Source: a virus. From it: 29,491 nucleotides of DNA. Below the pieces are notes generated by a model. It was not told the DNA's origin and made no database searches. It worked only from the letters and a program-made list of their open reading frames with translations. This document shows positions 15,915 through 22,554 of this stretch, piece after piece. Position 1 is the stretch's first letter. Every line of letters starts with the position of its first letter. The stretch lies in IMG/VR virus record IMGVR_UViG_3300027320_000039, positions 1-29,491 of that record. One strand, written 5' to 3'. Made by a program: the position numbers and the translations under genes.

Positions 15915-17078
15915 CTACGTAATTATTAAGCGTCTGCTTTTATTTATTGCCAGGCTCATCATTGCAAAGTAACGAAGAGCGTCGATTGCGTGGTTAAATT
16001 CGTCAATAGGTCTGTTTAATTTTTTACCGGTCTTGTCAACGTCCCAGCTGTAGTTCCTCAACTCTTTAATTAGGTTGGTGCTAGACTTAGTGACTAAGAT
16101 TTCCTTTTGCTGCAATACCGATATTCCGTAATTGATTGAGTCCGCACCTTTGACAACGGGTTTAATATTGTAACCGGCTCGTCTTATCTCTTCAATTGAC
16201 TTTGGCTCGGCTGAGTCCGCCCAAATTGGAGCGGTGCGTTCCTGTTTCATTAATCGAATTATATCGGAGTTTAATAGTGAGGTACTATAAATCAATTCGT
16301 CAACGATAATTTTCCCATTGTAATCGTAGACAGCAATGTGAGCGGTTGGGTCATTTGAATAACCAAAATCGAGTCCCGTTCCTAAGAATTTCGCCTCCGT
16401 TGGTATGGTATCGATTTGCTCCCAATTTTGGAATATAACTCCCTCAAGTGAACCAAGTTGGCCGAGTCCGTAAACGTTCCACCAGTTCGCCCAATATGTC
16501 GACGTCTGCGCTTTGTCTTTTGCTTTTTCAATCTCTCGAACGATTGCCGGATCGAGTGCCTCGTTATCTTTGTACGTCAATACGACAAAGTCAGAGTCCG
16601 GATCGTTTAATAGTTCCGTTTGTACCCAAAACTCATTCGTTGGGTTGTAGTCAAGGTATATGAATTTCTTTGTACGGATTGCGAGTTGCTGATAGCTTTC
16701 AAAGTCGATATTATTGCACTCGTTTATAAATAGAATATCACGTCTCGCTCCTCGTAATTTGTCAGGCTGATCCACGCTAAAAAATTCAATATAGGAATTA
16801 TTCGAGAATGTATATTTTAAAGATGAGCGGTTGAAATTTTGATCCTTATAATTGTCGGTTAAAAGCATTATCTTTTGAAAGTCTTTTAAAGCTCCCCTCT
16901 TTAAATGGGGAATGCTCTCACTAACTATTGATATTTCCGAAAATGGATTTTCAATAGCGTAAGTAATAAGTAAAGGTAATATCGAAAACGTTTTGGAGCT
17001 ACTCGTTCCACCTTGCACAATCCGAACTCGTTTTCTTAGTTTGGCAATTTTACTCTGAGCTGTCGTTTTCTGGAACAT
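15915..17078 (-). CDS. terL: Terminase large subunit (PBSX-type)
   Basis: This 387-residue protein is the packaging motor ATPase and nuclease. The N-terminal domain shows a Walker A-type loop QGGTSSSKT (residues 22-30), the Walker B segment DILFINE with catalytic Glu120, and a conserved YLDYNPTNEFWV (about 141-152). The C-terminal RNase H-like nuclease shows LDFGYSNDP with Asp237, WADSAEPKS with Asp288, and NHAIDALRY with Asp366, the three metal-binding acids. Length is typical of compact PBSX-like terminases. Its start lies 29 bases inside the end of the small subunit gene. It is the last gene of the site D unit. Confidence 0.95.
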   Translation of the reverse strand: MFQKTTAQSKIAKLRKRVRIVQGGTSSSKTFSILPLLITYAIENPFSEISIVSESIPHLKRGALKDFQKIMLLTDNYKDQNFNRSSLKYTFSNNSYIEFFSVDQPDKLRGARRDILFINECNNIDFESYQQLAIRTKKFIYLDYNPTNEFWVQTELLNDPDSDFVVLTYKDNEALDPAIVREIEKAKDKAQTSTYWANWWNVYGLGQLGSLEGVIFQNWEQIDTIPTEAKFLGTGLDFGYSNDPTAHIAVYDYNGKIIVDELIYSTSLLNSDIIRLMKQERTAPIWADSAEPKSIEEIRRAGYNIKPVVKGADSINYGISVLQQKEILVTKSSTNLIKELRNYSWDVDKTGKKLNRPIDEFNHAIDALRYFAMMSLAINKSRRLIIT

Positions 17079-17346
17079 CCAAGTCTAAGGAATTAAAAAT
17101 CGGTTTCTCAATACTTATATGTTGGTCGATTGTCTGTTTTGGCATTCCAAAGAAGTATTTAAACCACAATTCAATCGCCCACTTCTCTCCAGCTTGCATC
17201 GCTGCCTCGAGTTGCAATATTGCCTCTGGTAAAAAAGGTTTCAATCTCTCGTAAGTGTCTTGCATTTCGGACTTTGTCATCAATCTTTTGTCGTCTGGCC
17301 TTGTCGCTTTGGTTGAATGTCCTCCGTTTAATTTTCTTTTATCCAT
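17050..17346 (-). CDS. terS: Terminase small subunit-like protein
   Basis: The 98-residue protein lies directly upstream of, and overlaps, the large terminase, the usual place of the DNA-recognising small subunit. It starts with a basic GRP-like tail (NGGHSTKATRPDDKRL), followed by a helical segment (LPEAILQLEAAMQAGEKWAIELWFKYFFG), then the phrase MPKQTIDQHISIEKPIF seen in small subunits of this kind. It is shorter than most small terminases (120-180 residues) and has no clear N-terminal helix-turn-helix, so DNA recognition may be delegated or minimal. Confidence 0.7.
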   Translation of the reverse strand: MDKRKLNGGHSTKATRPDDKRLMTKSEMQDTYERLKPFLPEAILQLEAAMQAGEKWAIELWFKYFFGMPKQTIDQHISIEKPIFNSLDLDVPENDSSE

Positions 17347-17363
17347 AATTTAACACAAATTAA

Positions 17364-17591
17364 CTAATTAATTTGAGCGTTTCCGTTGTATCTCCCTAAA
17401 ATTACTTCGTTATTCATTAAAAACATCGACGTGAACATTTTAAACCCCTTATAAGACTTCGTTTTTAATAACTTGAATAAGTTATCCGGCATCCAAATTT
17501 CGTTCACTGAGAGGTCTGCTGGTGCGTTTTCAATAACAGCATCAAGGAATTTATAAAATTCGTCTTGTTTTTGTTTTTTAGTTACTTTCAT
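17364..17591 (-). CDS. Small protein of unknown function
   Basis: I do not recognise this 75-residue protein. It begins with a Lys/Gln-rich helix (MKVTKKQKQDEFYKFLDAVI), then has short strand-like segments (GFKMFTSMFLMNNEVILGRY). No cysteine pair, signal peptide or membrane segment is visible. It overlaps the preceding zinc-finger-like gene by 14 bases and is followed by the small terminase 17 bases later, so it belongs to the regulator-terminase unit. Confidence 0.6.
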   Translation of the reverse strand: MKVTKKQKQDEFYKFLDAVIENAPADLSVNEIWMPDNLFKLLKTKSYKGFKMFTSMFLMNNEVILGRYNGNAQIN

Positions 17592-17955
17592 ACGAGAATA
17601 ATTTGTATAAATCCTTTATAATCGTCTCGTGAACTTTCGAGCAAGTCGGACAATTAGAATTATCGATGCCAAAATAGTATAAATATAAACCATTTAAATA
17701 ATTTACGTCTTCAAAAACCAACTCAGTTCGTTTTCCCTCAATTACTCTTTGACCTTTTGCCTCTAAAAATAGAGTAAAATGTTCCTTATCAATTGGAGTC
17801 ATTTCAGACTTAACCTTTTTAAAGTTAAAAAGTCTGTTTAATTTAAATTGTCTTTCCTTACAATCTAAGCAAGGCTCAATTCCAACCGCTGAGGTTAGAT
17901 TGGCGACAACGTCTCCAAGTCCTTGTATTTGTTTTTTAGTCCTTCTTTTTGCCAT
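17578..17955 (-). CDS. Protein with two CxxC pairs, probably zinc-binding
   Basis: This 125-residue protein begins with a basic tail and the phrase GLGDVVANLTSAVGIEPCLDCKERQFKLN, followed by a helical middle and CPTCSKVHETIIKDLYKLF near the end. Cys29/Cys32 and the CPTC pair near residue 102 could bind one zinc ion. Proteins with a GLGD-start and a C-x2-C-x-ER motif are familiar to me near the terminase genes of Bacteroidetes phages, with no assigned role. It overlaps the sigma-like gene by 20 bases. DNA or RNA polymerase binding would fit the context but is inference. Confidence 0.6.
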   Translation of the reverse strand: MAKRRTKKQIQGLGDVVANLTSAVGIEPCLDCKERQFKLNRLFNFKKVKSEMTPIDKEHFTLFLEAKGQRVIEGKRTELVFEDVNYLNGLYLYYFGIDNSNCPTCSKVHETIIKDLYKLFSYESN

Positions 17956-18364
17956 TTAGTTTAATTTTTACCATCTTATTAACTCGATGGATAGTTTGAA
18001 TGTGTATTCCGGTTTGTCTTGAGAGTTCACGTTGACCGTGTAGCGTTGAAAGTTCAAATAAAGTCCTTTCATACCAGGTCAAGTCTTTTGAAAGCTCTTT
18101 ATAATCAATTCCGTCGTTATATTCCTCCTCTTCAATTTCAAATTTAGAGAAATCGTCAATTAAAATATCGTTATTTTTAAGAGAGTCATAAAATAATGAC
18201 CTCAAAGTTACAAATATATATCCGTCTGAGACAGGAATAGTCCTATCCGATAATTTAATATACATATTTTGAGTCAACTCGTCTGCTAAGTCTTTGCATT
18301 TACAAATTTGTAAAGCCATTTTTCGCCATTGGGCATCCTTTTTAGCGAGTTCGTTTATAATCAT
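17936..18364 (-). CDS. Sigma-70/ECF-like transcription factor, candidate late regulator
   Basis: The 142-residue protein has the two-domain plan of a short sigma factor. Residues about 15-60 (CKDLADELTQNMYIKL then IFVTLRSLFYDSLKN) resemble region 2, where the order DLADELTQ..Y and the following helix match the ECF core. Residues about 95-138 (LTWYERTLFELSTLHGQ, then RELSRQTGIHIQTIHRVNKM) give a region 4 helix-turn-helix. It lies just upstream of the terminase genes, where many phages encode a late activator. Its own unit is preceded by site D, and sites A-C precede the other structural units, so it is the obvious candidate to read them. A non-sigma DNA-binding regulator is the main alternative. 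Confidence 0.65.
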   Translation of the reverse strand: MIINELAKKDAQWRKMALQICKCKDLADELTQNMYIKLSDRTIPVSDGYIFVTLRSLFYDSLKNNDILIDDFSKFEIEEEEYNDGIDYKELSKDLTWYERTLFELSTLHGQRELSRQTGIHIQTIHRVNKMVKIKLNGKKKD

Positions 18365-18594
18365 AATCGCATTGGATTAAAATACTCACTTAAAAAATGT
18401 AAAACGTGAGATTCATTTTCAATATAGTAAGCCGTCCCTCTGACAATTAAGACGATTTCGTCTGGAGTTTCAACCCAAAAACCATCGATACTATCGACGT
18501 TGACTCTAAAATCCACAAACGATCCGTTGAGTCCGAGATTGTCGTCTTCCTGTTCCAACCACATTTGAGTCGATATTGTGTACGGTTTAATCAT
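18361..18594 (-). CDS. Small acidic protein, first gene of regulator unit
   Basis: This 77-residue protein is unknown to me. It is acidic, with strand-like stretches (FVDFRVNVDSIDGFWVET, EIVLIVRGTAYYIEN) and a terminal helix (VLHFLSEYFNPMRL). It has no membrane segment. Its stop and the start of the sigma-like gene overlap by four bases, so the two are likely co-translated; it could bind or modulate the sigma-like protein, but nothing in the sequence proves that. A TATATTTG box ends only 4 bases before its start codon, suggesting a nearly leaderless transcript. Confidence 0.6.
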   Translation of the reverse strand: MIKPYTISTQMWLEQEDDNLGLNGSFVDFRVNVDSIDGFWVETPDEIVLIVRGTAYYIENESHVLHFLSEYFNPMRL

Positions 18595-18598
18595 TTGA

Positions 18599-18643
18599 CA
18601 AATATAGTAAATATATTAATATAACGGTAAAAAGTTATTTTGT
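18599..18643 (-). promoter_or_regulatory. Composite promoter: site D plus a TATATTTG box
   Basis: ACAAAAT-N10-CGTTATA (18643-18620) is a two-mismatch version of the late motif with the same ten-base gap. Downstream, TATATTTG (18606-18599) is a housekeeping-type Bacteroidetes -7 box ending 4 bases before ATG at 18594. The arrangement could allow basal transcription by the host polymerase and later boosting by the phage factor encoded in the same unit. Confidence 0.5.
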
Positions 18644-18653
18644 AACAAATTTG

Positions 18654-18905
18654 TTAAAAATTAGTTTCAAAATCCGACCATACTTTGACAATACATCCAT
18701 ATTTTGCAAGTTCTGATAATCTTAACTCTTGTAATGGACTCAATATACCATTTTCCTTTTTTACTTCAATAAACGTCGCTTGGCCGTCTTTGATAGCTAA
18801 TAAGTCCGGAATGCCATTTGTTGAGGTCTTAATTAGTTTGGTTACAAAATACCCTTGCGCCTGGAGTTTCTTTTTTATCTTACTTTGGATTTGTTGCTCT
18901 GTCAT
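18654..18905 (-). CDS. VRR-NUC domain nuclease
   Basis: The 83-residue protein is a stand-alone VRR-NUC domain of the PD-(D/E)xK superfamily. It shows an N-terminal helix (EQQIQSKIKKKLQAQGYF), then GIPDLLAI with Asp34, ATFIEVKK with Glu47 and Lys49, and LSPLQELRLSEL with Gln59, ending in a strand (CIVKVWSDF). Phage members are structure-specific endonucleases thought to act on branched DNA in replication or before packaging. The gene overlaps its upstream neighbour by four bases and ends the small-gene chain. Helicases of the SNF2 type, present here at 21320-22552, often accompany it in phages. Confidence 0.85.
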   Translation of the reverse strand: MTEQQIQSKIKKKLQAQGYFVTKLIKTSTNGIPDLLAIKDGQATFIEVKKENGILSPLQELRLSELAKYGCIVKVWSDFETNF

Positions 18906-19084
18906 ATCGCTGAATTATTTATCTCCTCAGCTAGATCGAGCAATCCGTGTTTAATTACTTCCGAATTAAAAGTCAACTGAATTAATAATCCGTAAATAAT
19001 TTGCAAATGTTCGTCGATAGTTAAATCGTCTCTTTGCATTTCAACGCTGTGCGTTATTCCGTAGCATTCAATAGTTATTTTCAT
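18902..19084 (-). CDS. Small protein (60 aa) upstream of VRR-NUC
   Basis: I chose ATG at 19084 rather than an in-frame ATG at 19138: the later start overlaps the stop of a 30-codon gene as TAATG. The resulting 60-residue protein (MKITIECYGITHSVEMQRDD, then LTIDEHLQIIYGLLIQLTF) has a short strand pair and helices, without recognised motifs. The design is like small phage proteins of about 60 residues that regulate recombination or replication, but no function can be given. Confidence 0.6.
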   Translation of the reverse strand: MKITIECYGITHSVEMQRDDLTIDEHLQIIYGLLIQLTFNSEVIKHGLLDLAEEINNSAI

Positions 19085-19176
19085 TATCGTGTCATTATTA
19101 TAATAAACGAAACGGCTAAGGTGATAACTGAAATCCACGCCATTATTTCTATAATTATTTCCTCTTTGTTATTCAT
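19084..19176 (-). CDS. Single-pass membrane microprotein (30 aa)
   Basis: ATG at 19176 opens 30 codons ending in a TAATG overlap with the next gene. Residues about 12-28 (MAWISVITLAVSFIIIM) form one hydrophobic helix after an acidic N-terminus (NNKEEIIIE), so a single membrane span is likely. The start is inside the end of the previous gene. Exact coupling on both sides is the main evidence that it is real. Function is unknown. Confidence 0.55.
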   Translation of the reverse strand: MNNKEEIIIEIMAWISVITLAVSFIIIMTR

Positions 19177-19339
19177 ATTTTTGTCGATATATAGTTAATA
19201 ATTCCTCTAAGGTTAAATTTTTTCCTTTGTAATCCCAAAGGTATATTGAATTAAAATCACACTCCAAACGCAACCAAGTTACAAATTGAATGATCTCGAT
19301 TAAATCGTCGTCCTTTGGGAAGTGTCTTGTACCTTTCAT
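19169..19339 (-). CDS. Small protein (56 aa), function unknown
   Basis: The frame runs 56 codons from ATG at 19339 (ATGA overlap with the preceding stop) to TAA at 19169, overlapping the next start by 8 bases. The protein is acidic and probably helical (DDDLIEIIQFVTWLRLECDF, then LTLEELLTIYRQKYE). No motif is recognised. It is one link of a chain of start-stop coupled genes. Confidence 0.55.
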   Translation of the reverse strand: MKGTRHFPKDDDLIEIIQFVTWLRLECDFNSIYLWDYKGKNLTLEELLTIYRQKYE

Positions 19340-19428
19340 TTTGAGCCTATTTTAATTAAAAAATACCACAACCAAACTATTTTCGGCCTTATAAACTCAT
19401 AGCATAAAATCGCTGCGATTAATTTCAT
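19336..19428 (-). CDS. Membrane microprotein (30 aa)
   Basis: ATG at 19428 overlaps the previous stop as ATGA, and its own stop overlaps the next start as ATGA. The 30 residues contain two short hydrophobic patches (MKLIAAILCYEF and IVWLWYFLIKIG) around RPK, so it may lie in or on the membrane. No function is known. Confidence 0.5.
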   Translation of the reverse strand: MKLIAAILCYEFIRPKIVWLWYFLIKIGSK

Positions 19429-19640
19429 AAATTTTCAATTTCTCGTTTAACTTCTTGCCAAAAATGTATTGTAACGTAATGAGAAGACATCCATAATATT
19501 TCATCAACTAATATTAAAGCGCATTCAATATCTAAAGAATCAAAAACAATATCTCTATTTTTCCAATCGTTTTCAATTTCTCCTCTATTTAAACAAGCGT
19601 ATTTTTTAACTAACTCTTTTGATTTGTCTTTTGGTGTCAT
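19425..19640 (-). CDS. Small acidic protein (71 aa), function unknown
   Basis: The 71-residue protein is unknown to me. It is mostly helical, starting MTPKDKSKELVKKYACLNRG and continuing with IECALILVDEILWMSS and FWQEVKREIENL. The region MTPKDKSKELVKKY resembles the N-terminal helix of a small phage protein often seen with nucleotide or recombination genes, but this is weak. It overlaps both neighbours by four bases. Confidence 0.55.
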   Translation of the reverse strand: MTPKDKSKELVKKYACLNRGEIENDWKNRDIVFDSLDIECALILVDEILWMSSHYVTIHFWQEVKREIENL

Positions 19641-19876
19641 AATTTCTTTACAAAGTTATCATTATAGTCGAACTCCATTTCAAAAATCTCGGAGTTATCT
19701 AAATATTTAAATGTATATATCCAATGAGAGCAAAAGGCTTTTTTTTCGTTGCTCCACTTCTCCGGCATCTCTAAACTTTTAGCCGTTCCAATCATTCGGA
19801 ACTCACGCCCCGAAGTTCCAACCTGAGGCTCTAAGTGAATTGCGATTTTATTATTTTTTACAATTAAGTGTTCCAT
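19637..19876 (-). CDS. Small protein (79 aa), function unknown
   Basis: This 79-residue protein shows strand-rich segments (MEHLIVKNNKIAIHLEPQ, then EFRMIGTAKSLE, WIYTFKYLDNSEIFEMEFDY) consistent with a small beta fold. No catalytic residues stand out. It starts 26 bases inside the end of the upstream gene and its stop overlaps the next start by four bases. Confidence 0.55.
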   Translation of the reverse strand: MEHLIVKNNKIAIHLEPQVGTSGREFRMIGTAKSLEMPEKWSNEKKAFCSHWIYTFKYLDNSEIFEMEFDYNDNFVKKL

Positions 19877-20135
19877 AATATAAATTTTTTATCGCCCAAT
19901 TTGCATAGTCAATAATTTTTTTAAAATCCTCTTTGTCTTGGTCTTTTTTTCTCCAGCAATATTTGTCAATATTAAATTTGCAAATCGCTATAATTTCCTC
20001 CTTACTTAAATTAGCCTCAGCTCGTTCAAATGTATCAATACCGATTTGATATTGCTCCGGCTTTGTAACTCCATTTTCGTCGTAATTGTTTTTGACGTAT
20101 GGATTTGTAATTGTCTCAAAATATTTTTTACTCAT
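19851..20135 (-). CDS. Small protein (94 aa), first gene after leader RNA
   Basis: I place the start at ATG 20135 (MSKKYFETITNPYVKNNYDE). A longer frame from GTG at 20204 would translate straight through the structured leader and adds 23 residues (ILLFCTWRYQSRRVFFYI) of unlikely composition. The 94-residue protein is charged and helical (FERAEANLSKEEIIAICKF, then DKEDFKKIIDYANWAIKN). Function is unknown. It heads the chain of coupled small genes that ends with VRR-NUC, so its expression is set by the leader between 20141 and 20213. Confidence 0.6.
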   Translation of the reverse strand: MSKKYFETITNPYVKNNYDENGVTKPEQYQIGIDTFERAEANLSKEEIIAICKFNIDKYCWRKKDQDKEDFKKIIDYANWAIKNLYYGTLNCKK

Positions 20136-20140
20136 AATAT

Positions 20141-20213
20141 AAAAAAAAACCCTCCTCGATTGATACCGCCAAGTACAAAAGAGAAGGATTGTTAATGTTT
20201 TCACTTTGGCGGT
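20141..20213 (-). promoter_or_regulatory. Structured 5' leader with crossing helices (leader 1)
   Basis: Helix 1 pairs ACCGCCAAAGT (20213-20203, one bulge) with ACTTGGCGGT (20174-20165). The loop contains AATCCTTCTC (20190-20181), which can pair over ten positions (two G-U) with GAGGAGGGTT (20157-20148) downstream of helix 1, followed by U7. The helices cross, so the RNA is a pseudoknot, or switches between helix 1 and a terminator-like helix 2 with U tract. It starts at a good promoter and ends 5 bases before the start codon at 20135. Confidence 0.6.
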
Positions 20214-20217
20214 TGCA

Positions 20218-20250
20218 CAAATATAATAATTTTATTTTAATATATCCAAA
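20218..20250 (-). promoter_or_regulatory. Housekeeping-type Bacteroidetes promoter
   Basis: TTTG (20250-20247), 21 bases, then TATATTTG (20225-20218) matches the Bacteroidetes pattern TTG-N17-23-TAnnTTTG well. Transcription would start near 20213, at the first paired base of leader 1. Confidence 0.7.
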
Positions 20251-20256
20251 TTATTT

Positions 20257-21333
20257 TTAATTTATTTTACTTAGCCATTGCTCATATATATTTGAGGCGA
20301 TTTGTGCTGTCATAATTGGAGGGACTGACATTCCAATTAAATACTCAGGTTTTAAATTTAAAAAATTATAATCCTGAGGGAAAGTTCCAATATTACATAA
20401 TTCAATTTTATTTAATAATCTAGGATAATCAAATAAAACTGTATTATCGTTTGCAATTATAGTTTTATTAACTTCGTTCATTTTAGTAAATTTAAAACCA
20501 AAGTAAGTTGGCTTTTTAAATAAACGATCATTAATGTTACCCAAATCGTTATCAGTAGAAATTTTATTATTCCATAAATGTAAACATCCAGGGGTTAAAT
20601 TCCTATCGGTTAAATCAAAAAAAACATTTTTAAAAGGAATTTCAATCTCATTAAAATTCATTTCAATAGTTGGTAACTCTGTAAACATATCGGCAAAAGA
20701 TAAAAATTGACCCGCTAAGTCTTTACGTAAACATATAAAAAAAACTCTCTCTCTCTTTTGAGGTACTCCCATTTTTGAGGCGTCTAATAAAAAATGTTGA
20801 CAATAATATCCAGCTTTGTCAAACTCTTCATAAATTTTACGGACGTAAGCCTTAGCCTCGCCCATTAATAATCCTTTTACATTTTCAGCGACTACGACTT
20901 TGGGTTGTAATTCTTTTGCTAAGTCAATAAAGTCAAAAAATAAAGTATCTAAAACTTGCTCAGCCTGTCCCTCTCTAAAAACTTTTTCTTTGCCCCAGTC
21001 TTTTTCTCTATTTCCAGCCATTGAAAACGAGCTGCAAGGAGGAGAGCCGTCTAATATATCTAAATTATATAAATCTTTTGGCAAATCTTTACGCTTTGCA
21101 AAAGTAGTTATCGACTCTAAAAAAGAATATTTTGGATTATGATTTTCTTTGTATACCTCAATCATTTTTTTATCAATATCATTATGACCTATAACGTCAA
21201 AACCTGCTAATTTATAACCCATAGTTGATCCTCCTCCACACGCAAAACAACTAAATACTTTGCCTTTGTCTTTTGTAAATTTAGCGTCTTTTAAATTCCA
21301 ATTGTACGGAAATTTATGTTTATTTTCTTTCAT
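20257..21333 (-). CDS. DNA cytosine-5 methyltransferase
   Basis: The 358-residue protein carries the C5-methyltransferase motifs in order: motif I as CFACGGGSTMGY (about 29-40) for S-adenosylmethionine, motif IV GSPPCSSFS with nucleophile Cys100, motif VI VVVAENVKGLL (about 147-155), motif VIII PQKRERVFFI (191-200), and a motif X-like end GMSVPPIMTAQIASNIYEQW. It methylates C5 of cytosine in a specific site. No restriction enzyme is encoded nearby, so it is a solitary phage methylase that may shield the phage genome from host restriction. It overlaps the helicase gene by 14 bases. The target region (about 205-290) is short, so specificity is not predictable. Confidence 0.92.
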   Translation of the reverse strand: MKENKHKFPYNWNLKDAKFTKDKGKVFSCFACGGGSTMGYKLAGFDVIGHNDIDKKMIEVYKENHNPKYSFLESITTFAKRKDLPKDLYNLDILDGSPPCSSFSMAGNREKDWGKEKVFREGQAEQVLDTLFFDFIDLAKELQPKVVVAENVKGLLMGEAKAYVRKIYEEFDKAGYYCQHFLLDASKMGVPQKRERVFFICLRKDLAGQFLSFADMFTELPTIEMNFNEIEIPFKNVFFDLTDRNLTPGCLHLWNNKISTDNDLGNINDRLFKKPTYFGFKFTKMNEVNKTIIANDNTVLFDYPRLLNKIELCNIGTFPQDYNFLNLKPEYLIGMSVPPIMTAQIASNIYEQWLSKIN

Positions 21334-22552
21334 TTTCTTTAAATATTTTAAGTGTATAATCTTTCTTTTTTAATACTGTTTTATAAATGTCAAGTTCGAT
21401 CCCTCCTTTGCTAAATATCCAAAAGATCTCATTTGATTGTCGTTGCATTGTAGTCAAACGATCACGAGATTGCCAGTAACTTGTCGCGCTGAAATCAATA
21501 TTATAATAGACTAAGTATTTTGCATTCTTTAAACTTATTCCCTCACGTCCGGAGACGATTTGCAAAGCAATACATTTGTCGCTATTGTCAAACTCCTCGA
21601 CGTCATTTGTCAAGTTTTCGCCACCAAAAACTTGACATAATGCGTTGTATTCCTCCTTAAATTTATAGAAAATTGCAATCTTAACTCCCTTAAATTTTTC
21701 AAATATAAAATTTGCCTTTGACAAATCAATTACTTTTGAAGTTCCGTCTTCAAATTTGCAAGTCCCTGAGCTTAATTGGTGAATTTTTTGCATCAATTTA
21801 ACTCCGGTATCTCCGAGAATGACCTGGCCGTCTGTATTCTTAACAACTAAATTCTTTTTTAACTTATTAATTATTAAGTTGGTGATAGGTTGCATCTCAC
21901 ATTCAAGGATCATTTCGTTAACTGAGGTTGTAAATCCGGCCTGAGCTTGTGTAAAAGTTATAATATAGTGCTGTGTCATTCTTCGTATTAGCTGCTCTTT
22001 GGCTTGGCTGTAATCTTTTATAATTGCATATCCTAAGCGTTTCTCTTTTACGTCCACATAATCGACAGCCCACTTATAAAAATTCGTGTATTGTTTAAAA
22101 GGCGAATTGTCGCTTATCCAAAATTGGTGAAACCATTGCGAATGACTCTCCGGAGTTGGCGTTCCGGATAAGAATATCATTGGCAATTTTGAATAACGCT
22201 TTTTAAATAGCTGAGCGACTTTATTCGGCTTTGGAAACGCTCCATATTTGTGATGCTCATCCGAAACGACTAAGTCAAAATCGGTATCCTTAATTTTATG
22301 TAAACTTTGATCGTTTATTATTACAATTTCAAACTCATAACCAAAATTAAAATGATCTCTCTCGATGCTTGAGATAGCTTTTTTCTTAGTTACAAATAAT
22401 ACCTTTTTAGCTCCAAAGAGTTTACAAGTTTCCAACGCAATAGCTGTCTTACCAATTCTCACCTCACAGCAATAGTAAACTATTTTTTTATGCGTTAAAA
22501 TATCGACTCCCTCTTTGGCTAATTTTGACTGATAATCTCTGAGTTGTAGCAT
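21320..22552 (-). CDS. SNF2-type (superfamily 2) DNA helicase
   Basis: This 410-residue ATPase shows LRDYQSKLAKEG at the N-terminus, Walker A VRIGKTAIA with Lys35 (30-39), the DEHH box (98-101), motif III SGTPT (129-133), then REGISLKNAKYLVYYN and YWQSRDRLTTMQR (motif VI with arginine fingers) near residues 345-380. The single-chain, compact size is typical of phage SNF2-like helicases. It lies between primase-helicase and methyltransferase (2-base gap, 14-base overlap). It probably remodels forked or recombining DNA, and the VRR-NUC nuclease at 18654 is a frequent partner. Confidence 0.9.
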   Translation of the reverse strand: MLQLRDYQSKLAKEGVDILTHKKIVYYCCEVRIGKTAIALETCKLFGAKKVLFVTKKKAISSIERDHFNFGYEFEIVIINDQSLHKIKDTDFDLVVSDEHHKYGAFPKPNKVAQLFKKRYSKLPMIFLSGTPTPESHSQWFHQFWISDNSPFKQYTNFYKWAVDYVDVKEKRLGYAIIKDYSQAKEQLIRRMTQHYIITFTQAQAGFTTSVNEMILECEMQPITNLIINKLKKNLVVKNTDGQVILGDTGVKLMQKIHQLSSGTCKFEDGTSKVIDLSKANFIFEKFKGVKIAIFYKFKEEYNALCQVFGGENLTNDVEEFDNSDKCIALQIVSGREGISLKNAKYLVYYNIDFSATSYWQSRDRLTTMQRQSNEIFWIFSKGGIELDIYKTVLKKKDYTLKIFKENERK

Positions 22553-22554
22553 AA

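Noticed and set aside
19085-19138. Earlier in-frame start (19138) of the 60-residue protein
   Set aside because: It would overlap the 30-codon membrane microprotein almost entirely; the ATG at 19084 gives a TAATG junction like others in the chain.
20136-20204. N-terminal extension of the 94-residue protein from GTG at 20204
   Set aside because: It would be translated from inside the structured leader and gives an unlikely peptide; ATG at 20135 follows the leader directly.
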